Positions 17,235 to 27,715 of a stretch of 64,000 nucleotides of DNA are shown piece after piece. Origin of the DNA: Nocardioides humi (lineage in GTDB: Bacteria; Actinomycetota; Actinomycetes; Propionibacteriales; Nocardioidaceae); contig NZ_CP041146.1 in NCBI RefSeq assembly GCF_006494775.1, forward strand, positions 3,286,001 to 3,350,000. Reading direction: 5' to 3'. The first letter of the stretch is position 1. Each line of letters starts with the position of its first letter. A program made the translations under genes and the position numbers. The notes beneath the pieces were generated by a model. That model had not been told where the DNA came from and did no database searches. It was given only the letters and a program-made list of their open reading frames with translations.

Positions 17235-18457
17235 CGCCGTGCCCCGGGCAGGGTGACGTGGCGCGGTGCCAGCTCGGCAACCGAGCGTGCGCCGAGCAGG
17301 CGCATGGTGCGGGCGAGCTGGGACTCCAGGATGGAGATGCTGCGCTCCACGCCGGGCAGGCCGCCGGCCATCAGCCCGTAGAGATAGGCGCGCCCGATCA
17401 GCACGAAGTCGGCGCCGAGGGCGAGCGCGGCGGCGATGTCCTGACCGTGCATGACGCCGGTGTCGAGGATGATCCCGGTGTCCTCCCCGACTGCGGCGCG
17501 GGTCTCGGGCAGGAGGGTGAGAGGTACCGGCGCCCGGTCGAGCTGGCGGCCGCCGTGGTTGGAGAGGACGACGGCGTCCGCGCCGGCGTCGACGACGCGG
17601 CGGGCGTCCTCGACGGTCTGGATGCCCTTGACCACGAGCTTCCCGGGCCACCGCTCGCGCAGCCAGGCCAGGTCGTCGTAGGAGACCGACGGGTCGAACA
17701 TGGCGTCCAGCAGGTCGGCGATCGTGCCCGACCAGCTGGTGAGCGAGGCGAAGGTCAGCGGAGGCGTGGTGAGCAGGTCGATCCACCACCGCGGGCGGGG
17801 GATCGCGTCGACGACGGTGCGTGGGGTGAGGGTGGGCGGGATCGTCATGCCGTTGCGCACGTCGCGCAGCCGGGCGCCGGCTACCGGCACGTCGACGGTG
17901 ACGACGAGCGTGTCGTAGCCCGCTGCGGCCGCGCGGTCGACCAGCCCGATCGAGCGCTCGCGATCGGTCCACATGTAGAGCTGGAACCAACGCCGGCCGC
18001 CGGGCGCGGCGAAGGCGACGTCCTCGAGCGAGGTGGTCGCCATCGTCGAGAGCGTGTACGGGATGCCCGCTCGCTGGGCGGCGACCGCGCCGGCGATCTC
18101 CCCCTCGCTGTGCATCAGCCGGGTGAACCCGGTCGGGGCGATGCCGAAGGGCAGCCGGCTGCTCGCGCCGAGGATCTCGACCGACAGGTCGAGGCTGCTC
18201 ACATCCCGGAGGATCTCGGGGTGGAAGGTCAGCTCGCGGAAGGTCGCGCGGGCGCGGTCGAGCGAGACCTCCGCGTCGGCCGCTCCGTCGGTGTAGTCGA
18301 ACGCCGCACGGGGGGTCCGGCGCCGCGCCATCGCGCGCAGTTCCTCGATGGTGTGGGCCTGCTCGAGCCGGTGGCGCCGGCCGAAGGCGGGACGCCGGAA
18401 GCGGATCAGCGGGGCGAGGTCGCGCCAGCGGGGGAGCCGGCGGGGAGTGCGCGGCAT
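17231..18457 (-). CDS. lldD: FMN-dependent alpha-hydroxy-acid dehydrogenase (L-lactate dehydrogenase-like)
   Basis: A 408-residue TIM-barrel flavoenzyme oxidising an L-2-hydroxy acid, typically L-lactate to pyruvate. The catalytic His is in [12 protein letters not shown] (about residue 301). FMN-contacting motifs include [18 protein letters not shown] and [19 protein letters not shown]. The ATG at 18457 has only a poor ribosome site. It heads a two-gene leftward operon with fadD and is divergent from the rhamnosidase operon across the repeat operator at 18463-18496. L-lactate is a product of the FAH-type hydrolase pathway proposed for the divergent operon, which would explain the pairing. Confidence 0.87.
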   Translation of the reverse strand: MPRTPRRLPRWRDLAPLIRFRRPAFGRRHRLEQAHTIEELRAMARRRTPRAAFDYTDGAADAEVSLDRARATFRELTFHPEILRDVSSLDLSVEILGASSRLPFGIAPTGFTRLMHSEGEIAGAVAAQRAGIPYTLSTMATTSLEDVAFAAPGGRRWFQLYMWTDRERSIGLVDRAAAAGYDTLVVTVDVPVAGARLRDVRNGMTIPPTLTPRTVVDAIPRPRWWIDLLTTPPLTFASLTSWSGTIADLLDAMFDPSVSYDDLAWLRERWPGKLVVKGIQTVEDARRVVDAGADAVVLSNHGGRQLDRAPVPLTLLPETRAAVGEDTGIILDTGVMHGQDIAAALALGADFVLIGRAYLYGLMAGGLPGVERSISILESQLARTMRLLGARSVAELAPRHVTLPGARR

Positions 18458-18462
18458 CAAGA

Positions 18463-18496
18463 GTTCATCTACTTGAACTTCGGTTCGCCTACTTGA
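18463..18496. promoter_or_regulatory. Tandem operator: two GTTCNNCTACTTGA repeats 20 bp apart
   Basis: GTTCATCTACTTGA at 18463-18476 and GTTCGCCTACTTGA at 18483-18496 are direct repeats spaced exactly two helical turns apart. They lie between the divergent lldD and rhamnosidase genes. The second copy merges into a consensus TTGACA -35 hexamer (18493-18498) reading right. The IclR regulator at 30381 is the obvious candidate binder, but this is inference. Confidence 0.55.
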
Positions 18497-18664
18497 CATG
18501 TGACGGACGGTACACCAAGGTGAGGGCATCCGCCGAGACCGGCCGTCGCCGGACGAGGGCGGAGATCGTGAGGGACGACCGGGCCGTTCCCGCCCCGACG
18601 GCCAGGCACTGCGCCCTGCCCGGTTCGACGCCCTCGCGTGTCGCCCGAGAGGAAGTGAGACTCC

Positions 18665-21370
18665 GTGAAGCAGGTCCCTGCCGAGGTCGCCACCCTCGCC
18701 CCGCTGGCAGTGCCCGCGACCGAGGTGCGCGCCGGGCTGCCCGCACGTGAGGACCACCGCCTGCGTGCCGGCTTCCGGCGGCACGCGCTCGGACTGCCGG
18801 TGCGCGCGACCACGCTGACCTGGGAGCCCGGTGCCGCCGTCGCGCCCGGGACCGGCTTCGTGGTCGAGGCGACGCTCGCCGGTGAGCAGGTCTGGAGGTC
18901 CGCGGTCGACCGTCCGGTCGCGGCCCTCCCGGCCGAGGTCGCCGCGACCGCCCGCCGTCTCGAGTGGCGGGTGCGCAGCGCCGACGACGCCTGGACCAGC
19001 GAGACCGCGGCCGTCGAGTTCGGGCTCGCCGGCAGCGCGCAGTGGCAGGCACCGTGGATCGCCGCCCCGGTCAACCCGTTCGCCCGGGAGACCGACGACC
19101 CGGCGCCGTACCTGCGCCGCGAGATCGAGCTCGCCGAGGTCCCCGAGGCCGCGCGGCTGTACGTCACCGCGCTCGGCATCTACCGGATCTGGGTCAACGG
19201 CGTCGAGATCACCGCCGACGACCTCCTCCGCCCCGGATGGACCGAGTACGGCGTCCGGGTGCACCACCAGACCTTCGCCGTCGAGGCGCGCCTGCGCCCC
19301 GGCCGGAACGTCGTCGCCGTCGCCCTCGCCAAGGGCTGGTACGCCGGCCGGGTCGGCCTGCTCCGCGTCCCCGGCCTGTACGGCGAGCGACCCGCCCTGC
19401 GCCTCCAGCTCGAGTCGACCACACCCGCCGGGGAGCGCACGCTGCTGCTCGGCACGTCGCAGGAGTGGCGCGCGGGCACCGGCGCGGTCCGGGCCACCGA
19501 CATGCTCCGCGGCGAGATCCTCGACCTGCGCCGCGAACCGCACGGATGGACCGACCCCGGCTACGACGACGCCGGCTGGGCCGCGGCCGAGACCATCACA
19601 CCCGACCCGTTCCCGGAGATCACCCCGCAGCCGCACGACACGGTCAGCGTCCTGGAGGTCCGCACCGGCGAGCTGGTGCGCGAGCACGGCCGCGGACCGG
19701 TGGTCTTCGACTTCGGCCAGAACCTCGTCGGCTGGACCCGGGTGACCTCGGCGCTGCTGCCCCGCACCGAGGTCGTCGTCCGGCACGGCGAGATGCTCAC
19801 GCCCGAGGACCTCGTCTACCGCGACAACCTGCGCGGCGCCTTCGCCGAGGACCGCTTCGCCGGCGACGGCGAGGGCCGGCAGACCCTGGAGCCCCGGTTC
19901 ACCGTGCACGGCTTCCGCTACGCCGAGATCTGGGGCCTGCCCAGCACCGACGCCTACGGCAACTACGCCCTCCCCGACGACGTCGAGGTCGAGGCGGTCA
20001 CGCTGACCGCGCTGCCCGAGGAGGTCGGCCGGTTCGAGAGCAGCAACGCGCTGCTCAACAGCTTCGCCTCGGCGATCGAGTGGACGGTACGGGACAACTT
20101 CATCGAGGTGCCGACCGACTGCCCGCAGCGCGACGAGCGGCTCGGCTGGCTCGGCGACGCCGGGGTGATCGCGCCGACCGCGCGCTACTTCCTCGACGTC
20201 GCGTCCTTCCTCGGGAAGTTCGTCCAGGACATCGCCGACACGCAGGGACCGGACGGAGAGATCCGCTCCTACGTGTCGCCGGTGCCGCCGGGCGACCGTC
20301 GACCGGGTGCACCGGGCTGGGCCGACGGCTTCGTGCGGATGGCACATGTGCTCGCGGACACCTACGGCGACCTGACCACGGTGGACCGCGTCTTCGGTGC
20401 GCTGGAGCGGTTCTGCGATCACGTCGACCGGCACAACCCCGACGGGCTGCGGGTCAACGAGGTCGGCGCCGACTTCGCCGACTGGCTCTCGCTGCCGGAG
20501 AAGGACGGCGAGCCGCTGCACCCCGGCTACGCCTGGACCGGGGCGCGCTCGACCGCGCCCCGCCCGATCGTCGGCACCGCGCACACCTACCGCTCGCTGC
20601 GCCAGCTCGCCGAGCTCGCCCGCTGGACCGGTCGCGACGCCGAGGGCCGCCGCCTCGACGATCGAGCCGAGGAGGTGCGCGCGGCGTACCGCACGGCCTT
20701 CGTGCACGACTCCCTGGAGATCCCCGGCGCGACCCAGACCGTGTACGCGCAGGCGATCGGCTTCGGCATCTTCGAGGGCGAGGACGCGGTGGTCGCCGCC
20801 GACCGGCTGGCCGCCATGGTCCAGGCACGCGGCCACGTGACCACCGGAATCCACGGTGTGCAGCACGTGCTGCCGGCACTGATGCGGCACGGCCACGCCG
20901 AGCTGGGGTACGAGATGCTGCTGCGTGAGGAGATGCCGGGCTGGCTCTACATGGCCGCGCGCGGAGCCACGACGGTGTGGGAGAAGTGGGACGGACTGCG
21001 GCCCGACGCCACGCTGTCCACCGCACAGATGAACTCGTTCAACCATTGCGCTCTCGGCGCGGTCGGGGCCGCCCTCTTCGAGGAGGTGGCCGGCATCGGC
21101 GTCGGCGGTGCGCTTCGCGCGGGCCGGGTCGACGTACGGCCGGTGTACTCCGAGCGGCTCGGCTGGGCCGGTGCCGTCCACGACAGCGCGCTCGGCCGGA
21201 TCGGCAGCCGCTGGGTCCATCACGGCGACCGGGTGGACCAGGAGATCGTCGTCCCGGCGGGCGGCAGTGCGACCTTCGTCGTCCCGGACGGCTGGCGGGT
21301 CGGCGACGCTGGCACTCTCGAGCTCGCGGCCGGAACCCACCGCCTCGTCGCGACCCGGAGCCGCACGTGA
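18665..21370 (+). CDS. Glycoside hydrolase family 78 alpha-L-rhamnosidase
   Basis: Releases terminal L-rhamnose from rhamnosides. At 901 residues it has the usual GH78 architecture: N-terminal beta domains (about 1-330, with [17 protein letters not shown] near 160), then the (alpha/alpha)6 catalytic barrel and a C-terminal beta domain. The general-acid motif [14 protein letters not shown] is at residues 485-498, with Glu491. A second family Glu is in TVWEKWDG (about 773). There is no signal peptide, so it is cytoplasmic and acts after import. The GTG start follows AGAGGAAG. It heads an operon with a five-gene ABC importer. Confidence 0.9.
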   Translation: MKQVPAEVATLAPLAVPATEVRAGLPAREDHRLRAGFRRHALGLPVRATTLTWEPGAAVAPGTGFVVEATLAGEQVWRSAVDRPVAALPAEVAATARRLEWRVRSADDAWTSETAAVEFGLAGSAQWQAPWIAAPVNPFARETDDPAPYLRREIELAEVPEAARLYVTALGIYRIWVNGVEITADDLLRPGWTEYGVRVHHQTFAVEARLRPGRNVVAVALAKGWYAGRVGLLRVPGLYGERPALRLQLESTTPAGERTLLLGTSQEWRAGTGAVRATDMLRGEILDLRREPHGWTDPGYDDAGWAAAETITPDPFPEITPQPHDTVSVLEVRTGELVREHGRGPVVFDFGQNLVGWTRVTSALLPRTEVVVRHGEMLTPEDLVYRDNLRGAFAEDRFAGDGEGRQTLEPRFTVHGFRYAEIWGLPSTDAYGNYALPDDVEVEAVTLTALPEEVGRFESSNALLNSFASAIEWTVRDNFIEVPTDCPQRDERLGWLGDAGVIAPTARYFLDVASFLGKFVQDIADTQGPDGEIRSYVSPVPPGDRRPGAPGWADGFVRMAHVLADTYGDLTTVDRVFGALERFCDHVDRHNPDGLRVNEVGADFADWLSLPEKDGEPLHPGYAWTGARSTAPRPIVGTAHTYRSLRQLAELARWTGRDAEGRRLDDRAEEVRAAYRTAFVHDSLEIPGATQTVYAQAIGFGIFEGEDAVVAADRLAAMVQARGHVTTGIHGVQHVLPALMRHGHAELGYEMLLREEMPGWLYMAARGATTVWEKWDGLRPDATLSTAQMNSFNHCALGAVGAALFEEVAGIGVGGALRAGRVDVRPVYSERLGWAGAVHDSALGRIGSRWVHHGDRVDQEIVVPAGGSATFVVPDGWRVGDAGTLELAAGTHRLVATRSRT

Positions 21371-22353
21371 ACCGCGCGCGCCTGCTCCGGATCGGCCTGA
21401 AGGTGCTGCGACTCGTCGCGGTGCTGCTGGTGGTCTCGACCCTGTGCTTCTTCAGCCTCGCGCTGCTTCCCGGCGACCCGGCTCGCCTCATGCTCGGCGA
21501 CGCGGCGACGGACCAGTCCGTCGCGACCCTGCGCGACCAGCTCGGCCTCGACCTGCCGATGATGCAGCGGTTCACCGACTGGCTCGGCGGCGTCGTGACC
21601 GGCGACCTCGGCAGCTCCTATCGCACGGGACAGGCGGTCACCCGGATCCTGGCGGAGCGCGCGCCGGTCACCATCGAGCTGATCCTGCTCAGCCAGGTCA
21701 TCGCTCTCGGGCTCGCGATCCCCGCCGCGATCGTGGCCGCGCACCGCCGGCGGACGGGCACCGACCGGGCACTGAGCCTGTGGGTGTTCACCTCGCTCTC
21801 GACGCCCGACTTCGTGGTGGGGGTCGTGCTCGTGTGGATCTTCTCGGTCCAGCTGGGCTGGCTGCCCGCCAACGGCTACTCGCCCTGGTCCGAGGGCGTC
21901 TCCGCCCACCTCTCCTCGTTGCTCATGCCGGCGATCGCGCTGGCCGGGACCTCCTTCGCCCTCTATCAGCGGGTGCTGCGTGCGGACCTCGTGGAGACCC
22001 TGCGTCAGGACTACATCGAGGTGGCCCGGGCGAAGGGCATCTCGTCGGCGCGGATCACCTTCCGCCACGCGCTGCGTCCCAGCCTGCTCGGCCTGAGCAC
22101 GCAGATCGGCGTCACCGTCGGCATGCTGATCGGCTCGACAGTGGTCGTGGAGTCGCTGTTCGGCCTGCCCGGCATCGGCGACGAGCTCGCCGGCGCGGTC
22201 ACCGCACGCGACTACATCGAGGTCCAGGGACTGGTGCTGGTCATCGCCGCCTGCTTCGTCCTCGTCAACGCACTGGTGGACGTGCTCTATCCCGTGATCG
22301 ATCCGCGTCTGGCCAAGGCGGGATCCCGCCGAACCCGAGGAGGTGCCCGGTGA
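21367..22353 (+). CDS. ABC importer permease, DppB/OppB type
   Basis: Inner-membrane permease of an oligopeptide/oligosaccharide-class ABC importer, 328 residues with six predicted helices. The EAA loop is visible as [24 protein letters not shown] around residues 215-238. The N-terminal DppB-type motif [11 protein letters not shown] is also present. The GTG start overlaps the rhamnosidase stop, so uptake and hydrolysis are co-translated. With the rhamnosidase, a rhamnose-containing oligosaccharide or glycoside is the likely cargo rather than peptide; this is inference. Confidence 0.88.
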   Translation: MNRARLLRIGLKVLRLVAVLLVVSTLCFFSLALLPGDPARLMLGDAATDQSVATLRDQLGLDLPMMQRFTDWLGGVVTGDLGSSYRTGQAVTRILAERAPVTIELILLSQVIALGLAIPAAIVAAHRRRTGTDRALSLWVFTSLSTPDFVVGVVLVWIFSVQLGWLPANGYSPWSEGVSAHLSSLLMPAIALAGTSFALYQRVLRADLVETLRQDYIEVARAKGISSARITFRHALRPSLLGLSTQIGVTVGMLIGSTVVVESLFGLPGIGDELAGAVTARDYIEVQGLVLVIAACFVLVNALVDVLYPVIDPRLAKAGSRRTRGGAR

Positions 22354-23225
22354 CCGCAGCTCCCGCCCCCACCCCGACACCCGCGCGACGGCGCCGCTCC
22401 CGCCGCGGACGACCCTGGACGATCGCGGAGAGGCTCTCCGCCGCGTGGCTGCTGGTCCTCGTGGTCGGCATGCTGCTCCTGCCGCCCCTGCGCGGCATCG
22501 ACCCGCTGGACATCGGCGCCGACGCCCGCTTCGCCGGACCGGGCGGCGACCACTGGCTGGGTGCGGACAATCTGGGTCGCGACCTGCTCGCCCGCGCCCT
22601 GGACGGCGCGCAGGTCTCGGTGATGATCGGCATCGGGTCGGTGCTGATCGCGGCCGTGATCGGCGTACCGCTGGGGATGGTGTCGGCGTACTTCGGCGGG
22701 ATCGCCGCCGCCGTGATCTCCTTCGTCGTCGACGTGATCCTCGCCTTCCCGGGCCTGGTGCTGGCCCTCGGCCTCGCCTCCTTCCTCGGCGCGAGCGTGA
22801 CCAACGTGATGATCGCGATCACCGTCCCCATGTTCCCGGTCTTCGTCCGGCTGGCCCGCGCGCAGACGCTGGCACTGCTGGAGACGGAGTACCTCGAGGC
22901 CAGCGAGGTGATCGGCACGCCGGTGCTCTCGATCATGCGCCGCGACGTGCTGCCCAATATCGCCGAGGCGATCCTGGCGTTCGGCTTCGTGAGCATCGGC
23001 CGCGCGATCCTGATCGAGGGCAGCCTGAGCTTCCTGGGGATCGGCGTCCCCCGGACCCAGCCGACCTGGGGCGGCATGATCAACGAGGGCCGGATCTACA
23101 TGACCACCGAGCCGCTGCTCATCCTCGTGCCCGCCGCCTTCCTCCTGCTGACCATCCTCAGCCTGAACCTGATCTCCGACAGGTTCCTGGTCGACGGCGA
23201 CCCGGTGACGGGAGCGAGCGCATGA
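22350..23225 (+). CDS. ABC importer permease, DppC/OppC type
   Basis: Second permease (291 residues). It has a basic Pro/Arg-rich cytoplasmic N-terminus of about 25 residues and then six helices. DppC hallmarks are HWLGADNLGRDLLARAL near residue 70 and the EAA loop YLEASEVIGTPVLSIMRRDVLPN around 190. GTG 22350 overlaps the dppB-like stop by four bases. It forms a heterodimer with the preceding permease. Confidence 0.88.
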   Translation: MTAAPAPTPTPARRRRSRRGRPWTIAERLSAAWLLVLVVGMLLLPPLRGIDPLDIGADARFAGPGGDHWLGADNLGRDLLARALDGAQVSVMIGIGSVLIAAVIGVPLGMVSAYFGGIAAAVISFVVDVILAFPGLVLALGLASFLGASVTNVMIAITVPMFPVFVRLARAQTLALLETEYLEASEVIGTPVLSIMRRDVLPNIAEAILAFGFVSIGRAILIEGSLSFLGIGVPRTQPTWGGMINEGRIYMTTEPLLILVPAAFLLLTILSLNLISDRFLVDGDPVTGASA

Positions 23226-24232
23226 CCGCTGAGAGTCCGCTGCTGCGGATCACCGACCTCGTCGTCGAGTTCCCGACCGCCGGGGGGCCGCTCCGGGCGG
23301 TGGACGGGGTGAGCCTCGAGGTGGCTCAGGGCCAGCGGGTCGGGATCGTCGGCGAGTCCGGCTCGGGCAAGTCGGTGCTCTCCCGTACGGCGATGGGCCT
23401 GCTGGGTCGCAAGGACGCCCGGATCAGCGGCGAGATCACCTTCCAGGGACGCTCGCTGCTCGACATGGGGGATCGCCAGCGACGCGACCTGTGGGGGCGC
23501 GAGATCGCGATGGTCTTCCAGGACCCGCTCAGCTCCCTGCACCCGATCACCCCGGTGGGCGACCAGATCGTGGAGACCCTGCGGCGGGATCCGGCGATGG
23601 ACAAGAGGGCCGCTCGTGCTCGTGCGGTGGAGCTGCTCGACATGGTCGGCATCCCGCAGGCCGAGCGCCGCCTCCGTGCCCGGGCGCACGAGCTGTCCGG
23701 AGGGATGCGCCAGCGGGTGATGATCGCGATCGCGGTCGCCAACCGGCCGTCCCTGCTGTTCGCCGACGAGCCGACGACCGCGCTCGACGTCACCGTCCAG
23801 GCCCGGATCCTCGAGCTCTTCGACGAGCTGTGCCGTGAGCTGTCCATCGGCCTGGTGATGGTCAGCCACGACCTGGGCGTCGTCGCCCAGCACACCGACT
23901 CCGTCGCCGTGATGTACGCCGGTCGGATCGTCGAGCGCGGACCGGTCGACGACGTGCTGCGGGCACCGAGGATGCGCTATACGAACGCACTCCTCGCCGC
24001 GATCCCGCGGATGGGCGAGGGACGGCGGGAGCTGCCGCGCCCGATCGGAGGCCTGCCGCCCGACCTGATCCACCCGCCCGCCGGCTGTCGCTTCGCCCCG
24101 CGCTGCGCCCACGCCGTCGAGGCCTGCGCCGACCAGGTGCCGGCCTTCCGGCCCGTGCCGGAGGCTCCGAGCCATGAGTACGCCTGCTGGAACCCCGCGA
24201 GCAGGCCGGTCCGCACCGAGGAGGCGAGATGA
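23222..24232 (+). CDS. ABC importer ATPase, DppD/OppD type
   Basis: ATP-hydrolysing subunit of 336 residues. Walker A GESGSGKS is near residue 42, the Q loop VFQDPLSSLHP near 100, the signature LSGGMRQR near 160, and Walker B LLFADEPTTALD near 178. The C-terminal oligopeptide-type extension has the Cys cluster CRFAPRCAHAVEAC (about 280-295), which in this family can bind an iron-sulfur cluster. It is coupled to both neighbours by ATGA overlaps. Confidence 0.9.
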   Translation: MTAESPLLRITDLVVEFPTAGGPLRAVDGVSLEVAQGQRVGIVGESGSGKSVLSRTAMGLLGRKDARISGEITFQGRSLLDMGDRQRRDLWGREIAMVFQDPLSSLHPITPVGDQIVETLRRDPAMDKRAARARAVELLDMVGIPQAERRLRARAHELSGGMRQRVMIAIAVANRPSLLFADEPTTALDVTVQARILELFDELCRELSIGLVMVSHDLGVVAQHTDSVAVMYAGRIVERGPVDDVLRAPRMRYTNALLAAIPRMGEGRRELPRPIGGLPPDLIHPPAGCRFAPRCAHAVEACADQVPAFRPVPEAPSHEYACWNPASRPVRTEEAR

Positions 24233-25182
24233 ACGACGCGCTCACGCCGGTGCTGGAGATCCGCGGTGGCGGCGTCACCTTCCGGGACGCCGACCGCAGG
24301 GAGTTCCACGCCATCGAGGACGTCGACCTGCAGCTCCGCAGGGGTGAGATCCTCGGCCTGGTCGGGGAGTCCGGCTGCGGCAAGTCGACGACCGCGCGGG
24401 TCTTGATGGGCCTGCAGGCACTCAGCGCCGGCGAGATCCTGCTGGACGGCGCGCCGGTACCTGCCCGGCGCCACTCGCTCGCGCCGCGGGTGCAGGCGAT
24501 CTTCCAGAACCCCGCCGGCTCCTTCAACCCGCGCCGCTCCCTCCTCGACTCGGTCGCCGAGCCGCTGCGGGTGTGGAAGCGCGGCAACGCCACCGAGAGG
24601 CGGGAGCGGGCCCTGCAGGAGCTGGAGCGCGTCGGCATCTCCCCCCAGATGGCCCGGCGCCGTCCGTCGGAGGTCTCCGGCGGGCAGTGCCAGCGCGCGG
24701 CGATCGCCCGGGCGACGGTGCTGCGACCGGAGGTGCTGATCTGCGACGAGCCGGTCTCGGCGCTCGACGTGTCCATCCAGGCGCAGATCCTGGAGCTGCT
24801 GGCCGAGCTGCGGGCGGAGCAGGGCCTGGCGATGCTGTTCATCTCGCACGACCTGTCCGTCGTGTCGACCCTCTGCGACCGCACCGCGGTGATGTACGCC
24901 GGAACGGTGGTCGAGCAGGGCGACACCTCCGCGGCGACGGACCGGCCGCGACACCCGTACACCGCGATCCTGCACGACTCGGTGCCCGTCCTCACCCCCG
25001 CCGCCCACGCCGGCGAGGGGCTGCGCATGCGGTCGGTCGCGGGCACGGTCGACGGCCGGGCCGAGCCCGGATGCCGGTTCGCCGGCCTGTGCCCGCTGGT
25101 CCAGGAGGACTGTCGCGCGGCACGTCCCGAACTGCCGGCAGGGGCGCACAGCGCCGCCTGCCTGCACCCGCTGGAGGCCTGA
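24229..25182 (+). CDS. ABC importer ATPase, DppF/OppF type
   Basis: Second ATPase of the importer, 317 residues. Walker A is GESGCGKST, the signature VSGGQCQRAAIARA, Walker B VLICDEPVSALD, and the H-loop FISHDLSVV. The C-terminal Cys-containing extension CRFAGLCPLVQEDC matches the DppD partner. It pairs with DppD as a heterodimer. A 61-base gap with an AAGGAG ribosome site separates it from the binding-protein gene. Confidence 0.9.
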   Translation: MNDALTPVLEIRGGGVTFRDADRREFHAIEDVDLQLRRGEILGLVGESGCGKSTTARVLMGLQALSAGEILLDGAPVPARRHSLAPRVQAIFQNPAGSFNPRRSLLDSVAEPLRVWKRGNATERRERALQELERVGISPQMARRRPSEVSGGQCQRAAIARATVLRPEVLICDEPVSALDVSIQAQILELLAELRAEQGLAMLFISHDLSVVSTLCDRTAVMYAGTVVEQGDTSAATDRPRHPYTAILHDSVPVLTPAAHAGEGLRMRSVAGTVDGRAEPGCRFAGLCPLVQEDCRAARPELPAGAHSAACLHPLEA

Positions 25183-25243
25183 CCTGTGGGCGCCCAGCAC
25201 CTGCAACGCACGCCGACGTGCGTAGGAAACACAAGGAGATGAG

Positions 25244-26824
25244 ATGACCAGATTCGGATCGGGCGCGCTCGGACGCCTCCGGGCCGCCATGGCCGCGTCC
25301 GTCGCCGGGGCACTTCTGCTCGCGGGTTGCTCGGGAGCGGAGTCAGGCGGCGGTGACCCCCAGTCCGGCGGCACGTTGCGAGTCGGGATGAGCTCCGAGG
25401 TCACCACCCTCGACCCGGCCAAGGGCTCGGCCAACGCGATGGCCCTGACCGGGTACGCGATCTACGACACCTTGATGAAGGTCGAGGAGTTCGGTGACGA
25501 GCCGACGCCCAATATCGCCGAGTCTATGGAGGCCAACGAGGACTTCACGACCTGGACGATGAAGCTGCCCTCGGGCCTGAAGTTCAGCGACGACACCCCG
25601 TTCGACGCCGCGGCCGTCAAGTTCAACATCGACCGCCATATCGCGCCCGACGCCGCGTCGACGGCCGCCGCCCTGCTGTCCTCGGTCGAGTCGGTCGAGG
25701 CTCCCGACGCCACCACCGTCGTCTTCACGATGAAGCAGCCCGACGCCTCGCTGCCCTACGCCTTCTCCTACGACGGCAGCGGCACCGCCGGCTACATCGC
25801 CTCCCCGACGGCGCTGCAGGAGTACGGCGACGACTACACCGACCACGCCTCCGGTGTCGGCCCGTACATGCTCGAGTCGTGGGGGCCGGGCAAGGACACC
25901 GTGCTGGTCCGCAACCCCAACTACTGGGGTGAGGAGGAGCCCTACCTCGACCGCGTGCAGATCCGCCTGATCGAGGACGAGCAGCAGCGGTTCCAGGCAC
26001 TGCAGGCGGGCGATATCGACTACGCGCCCACCATCAACCCGACGATCATGCTCCAGGCCCAGAACGACGCCTCGCTCAACTTCGTGCAGGGCGTCGGCAA
26101 GGACCAGGACGCGGTGGCGTTCAACCTGACCAAGCCGCCGTTCGACGACATCCGGGTCAGGCGCGCGGTCTCGATGGCCCTGGACCGCGACGAGATCGTG
26201 GCCCTGACCAAGGAGGGCCTCGCCGATCCCGCCGTCAGCCTGTTCCCCGAGTCCTACCCGTTCCACAACGACCACGAGGTCCCGGGCTACGACCTCGAGC
26301 AGGCCAAGAGCCTGGTGGCGGAGTACGAGGCCGATACCGGCAACAAGGTCTCCTTCACCTACATGTGCCGTCCCACGGTCAACACCACCGACGTGATCGA
26401 GCGCCAGCTCGCCAAGGCCGGCATGGACGTGAAGGTCGACGTCCAGGAGACCACGACCGCGGTGTCCAACTTCATCGCCGGCAAGTACGACGCCGCCTGC
26501 TGGGCGATGGCCGGCTTCCTGGCTCCCGACCAGCTCCCGTACCGGTTCTTCCACTCCTCCGGCGACCTCAACAGCATGGGCTTCGACAACGCGGAGTTCG
26601 ACGCTCTGGTCGACGAGGCCCGAGGGACCGACGACCAGGAGAAGCGCAAGCAGCTCTGGAGCGACGCCGACGGCATCCTCACCGAGGAGCTCCCGTGGGC
26701 CTGGACCACCGGCATGCCGGCGGGCTTCGTCTACTCCGAGCGGGTTCACAGCGTCGATCTGGAGGAGCCGGGCCGGCTCCGGTACTCGGTGCCGACCATC
26801 AACAACGTATGGCTCGCGGACTGA
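25244..26824 (+). CDS. ABC importer solute-binding lipoprotein, family 5 (DppA-like)
   Basis: Extracellular substrate-binding component, 526 residues. The signal peptide ends in a lipobox LLLAGC, with lipidated Cys at about residue 29. The mature protein has the SBP family 5 fold: TLRVGMSSEVTTLDPAKGSA near the N-terminus, VLVRNPNYWGEEEPYLDRV around 220, DIRVRRAVSMALDRDEI around 305. The ATG at 25244 has AAGGAG upstream; an ATG five bases earlier is in another frame. It captures the ligand for the permease/ATPase set encoded just upstream. Ligand inferred from the rhamnosidase. Confidence 0.9.
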   Translation: MTRFGSGALGRLRAAMAASVAGALLLAGCSGAESGGGDPQSGGTLRVGMSSEVTTLDPAKGSANAMALTGYAIYDTLMKVEEFGDEPTPNIAESMEANEDFTTWTMKLPSGLKFSDDTPFDAAAVKFNIDRHIAPDAASTAAALLSSVESVEAPDATTVVFTMKQPDASLPYAFSYDGSGTAGYIASPTALQEYGDDYTDHASGVGPYMLESWGPGKDTVLVRNPNYWGEEEPYLDRVQIRLIEDEQQRFQALQAGDIDYAPTINPTIMLQAQNDASLNFVQGVGKDQDAVAFNLTKPPFDDIRVRRAVSMALDRDEIVALTKEGLADPAVSLFPESYPFHNDHEVPGYDLEQAKSLVAEYEADTGNKVSFTYMCRPTVNTTDVIERQLAKAGMDVKVDVQETTTAVSNFIAGKYDAACWAMAGFLAPDQLPYRFFHSSGDLNSMGFDNAEFDALVDEARGTDDQEKRKQLWSDADGILTEELPWAWTTGMPAGFVYSERVHSVDLEEPGRLRYSVPTINNVWLAD

Positions 26825-26864
26825 CCTGAGCGTCCGCGGGAGAGATCGGAGAGGGGAAGACGAG

Positions 26865-27670
26865 ATGGAGAACGCAGACCAGCGACCCAGGGTCGCGCTG
26901 GTGACCGGTGCCGCATCGGGCATCGGCCGGGCCACCGCCGAGCTGTTCGCCGCCCGGGGGTTCACCGTGGCTGCGCTCGACATCGCCGAGGACCGCCTGC
27001 AGCAGGTGGCGGCCGAGGCTTCCGGATCCGAGCGGATCCACCCGATCCCGGTCGATGTCTCCGACCGGGACCGGGTGGGATTCGCGGTCGAGCAGGTGGC
27101 GGCGACCCACGGCGGCGTCGACGTGGTCGTCAACTGCGCCGCCAACTTCCTGGCTCGCGGCATCGACGTCTCCCCGGAGGAGTGGGACGCCGTGCTGCGG
27201 GTCAACGTCCGCGGCATCAGCAACGTGGTACAGGCCGCCCACCCCACCTGGCGCGTGCCGCGGGAGCCGCTGTGGTCAACGTGGCCAGCATCTCCGCGCA
27301 CATCGCCCAGCCGCAACGCTGGACCTACAACACCACGAAGGCCGCGATCGTCGGCCTCACCCGCTGCATGGCGATGGATCTGTCCGCCGACGGGATCCGG
27401 GTCAACTCGGTCTCCCCTGGCTGGATCTGGACACCGGAGGTCGCCGCCGCGGCCGCCGACGGCGGCCGCGAGCGCTGGGAGCCGGTCTGGGGCCGCTTCC
27501 ATCTGCTCCGCAGACTCGGCGAGGCCGCCGAGGTGGCCGCGGCGATCGGCTTCCTGTGCTCCTCGGAGGCGAGCTTCATCACCGGCGTCGACCTGCCCGT
27601 CGACGGCGGCTACCTGGCGATGGGTCCCGAGGGGCTCGGCGACACCTCCAGTTTCGCCGGCTCGGCCTGA
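26865..27670 (+). CDS. Short-chain dehydrogenase/reductase (-1 frameshift)
   Basis: NAD(P)-dependent oxidoreductase, 268 residues when corrected. The cofactor loop TGAASGIG is near residue 17, NCAANFLARGIDV near 90, and the catalytic Tyr/Lys in TYNTTKAA. The end LPVDGGYLAMGPEGLG is typical. The frame breaks at CCCC 27243-27246. With one C added, VQAAHPHLARAAGAAVVNVASIS reads through and the gene ends at 27670. A ribosome site (GAGGGGAAG) precedes the ATG. In a non-phosphorylative deoxysugar pathway an SDR can serve as L-rhamnose 1-dehydrogenase or as the 3-deoxy-aldonate 4-dehydrogenase; which one this is cannot be told. Confidence 0.83.
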
Positions 27671-27715
27671 GCGTGGACTGAGCCCGGCATCACCAACAAC
27701 GACAAGAGAGTTCCC

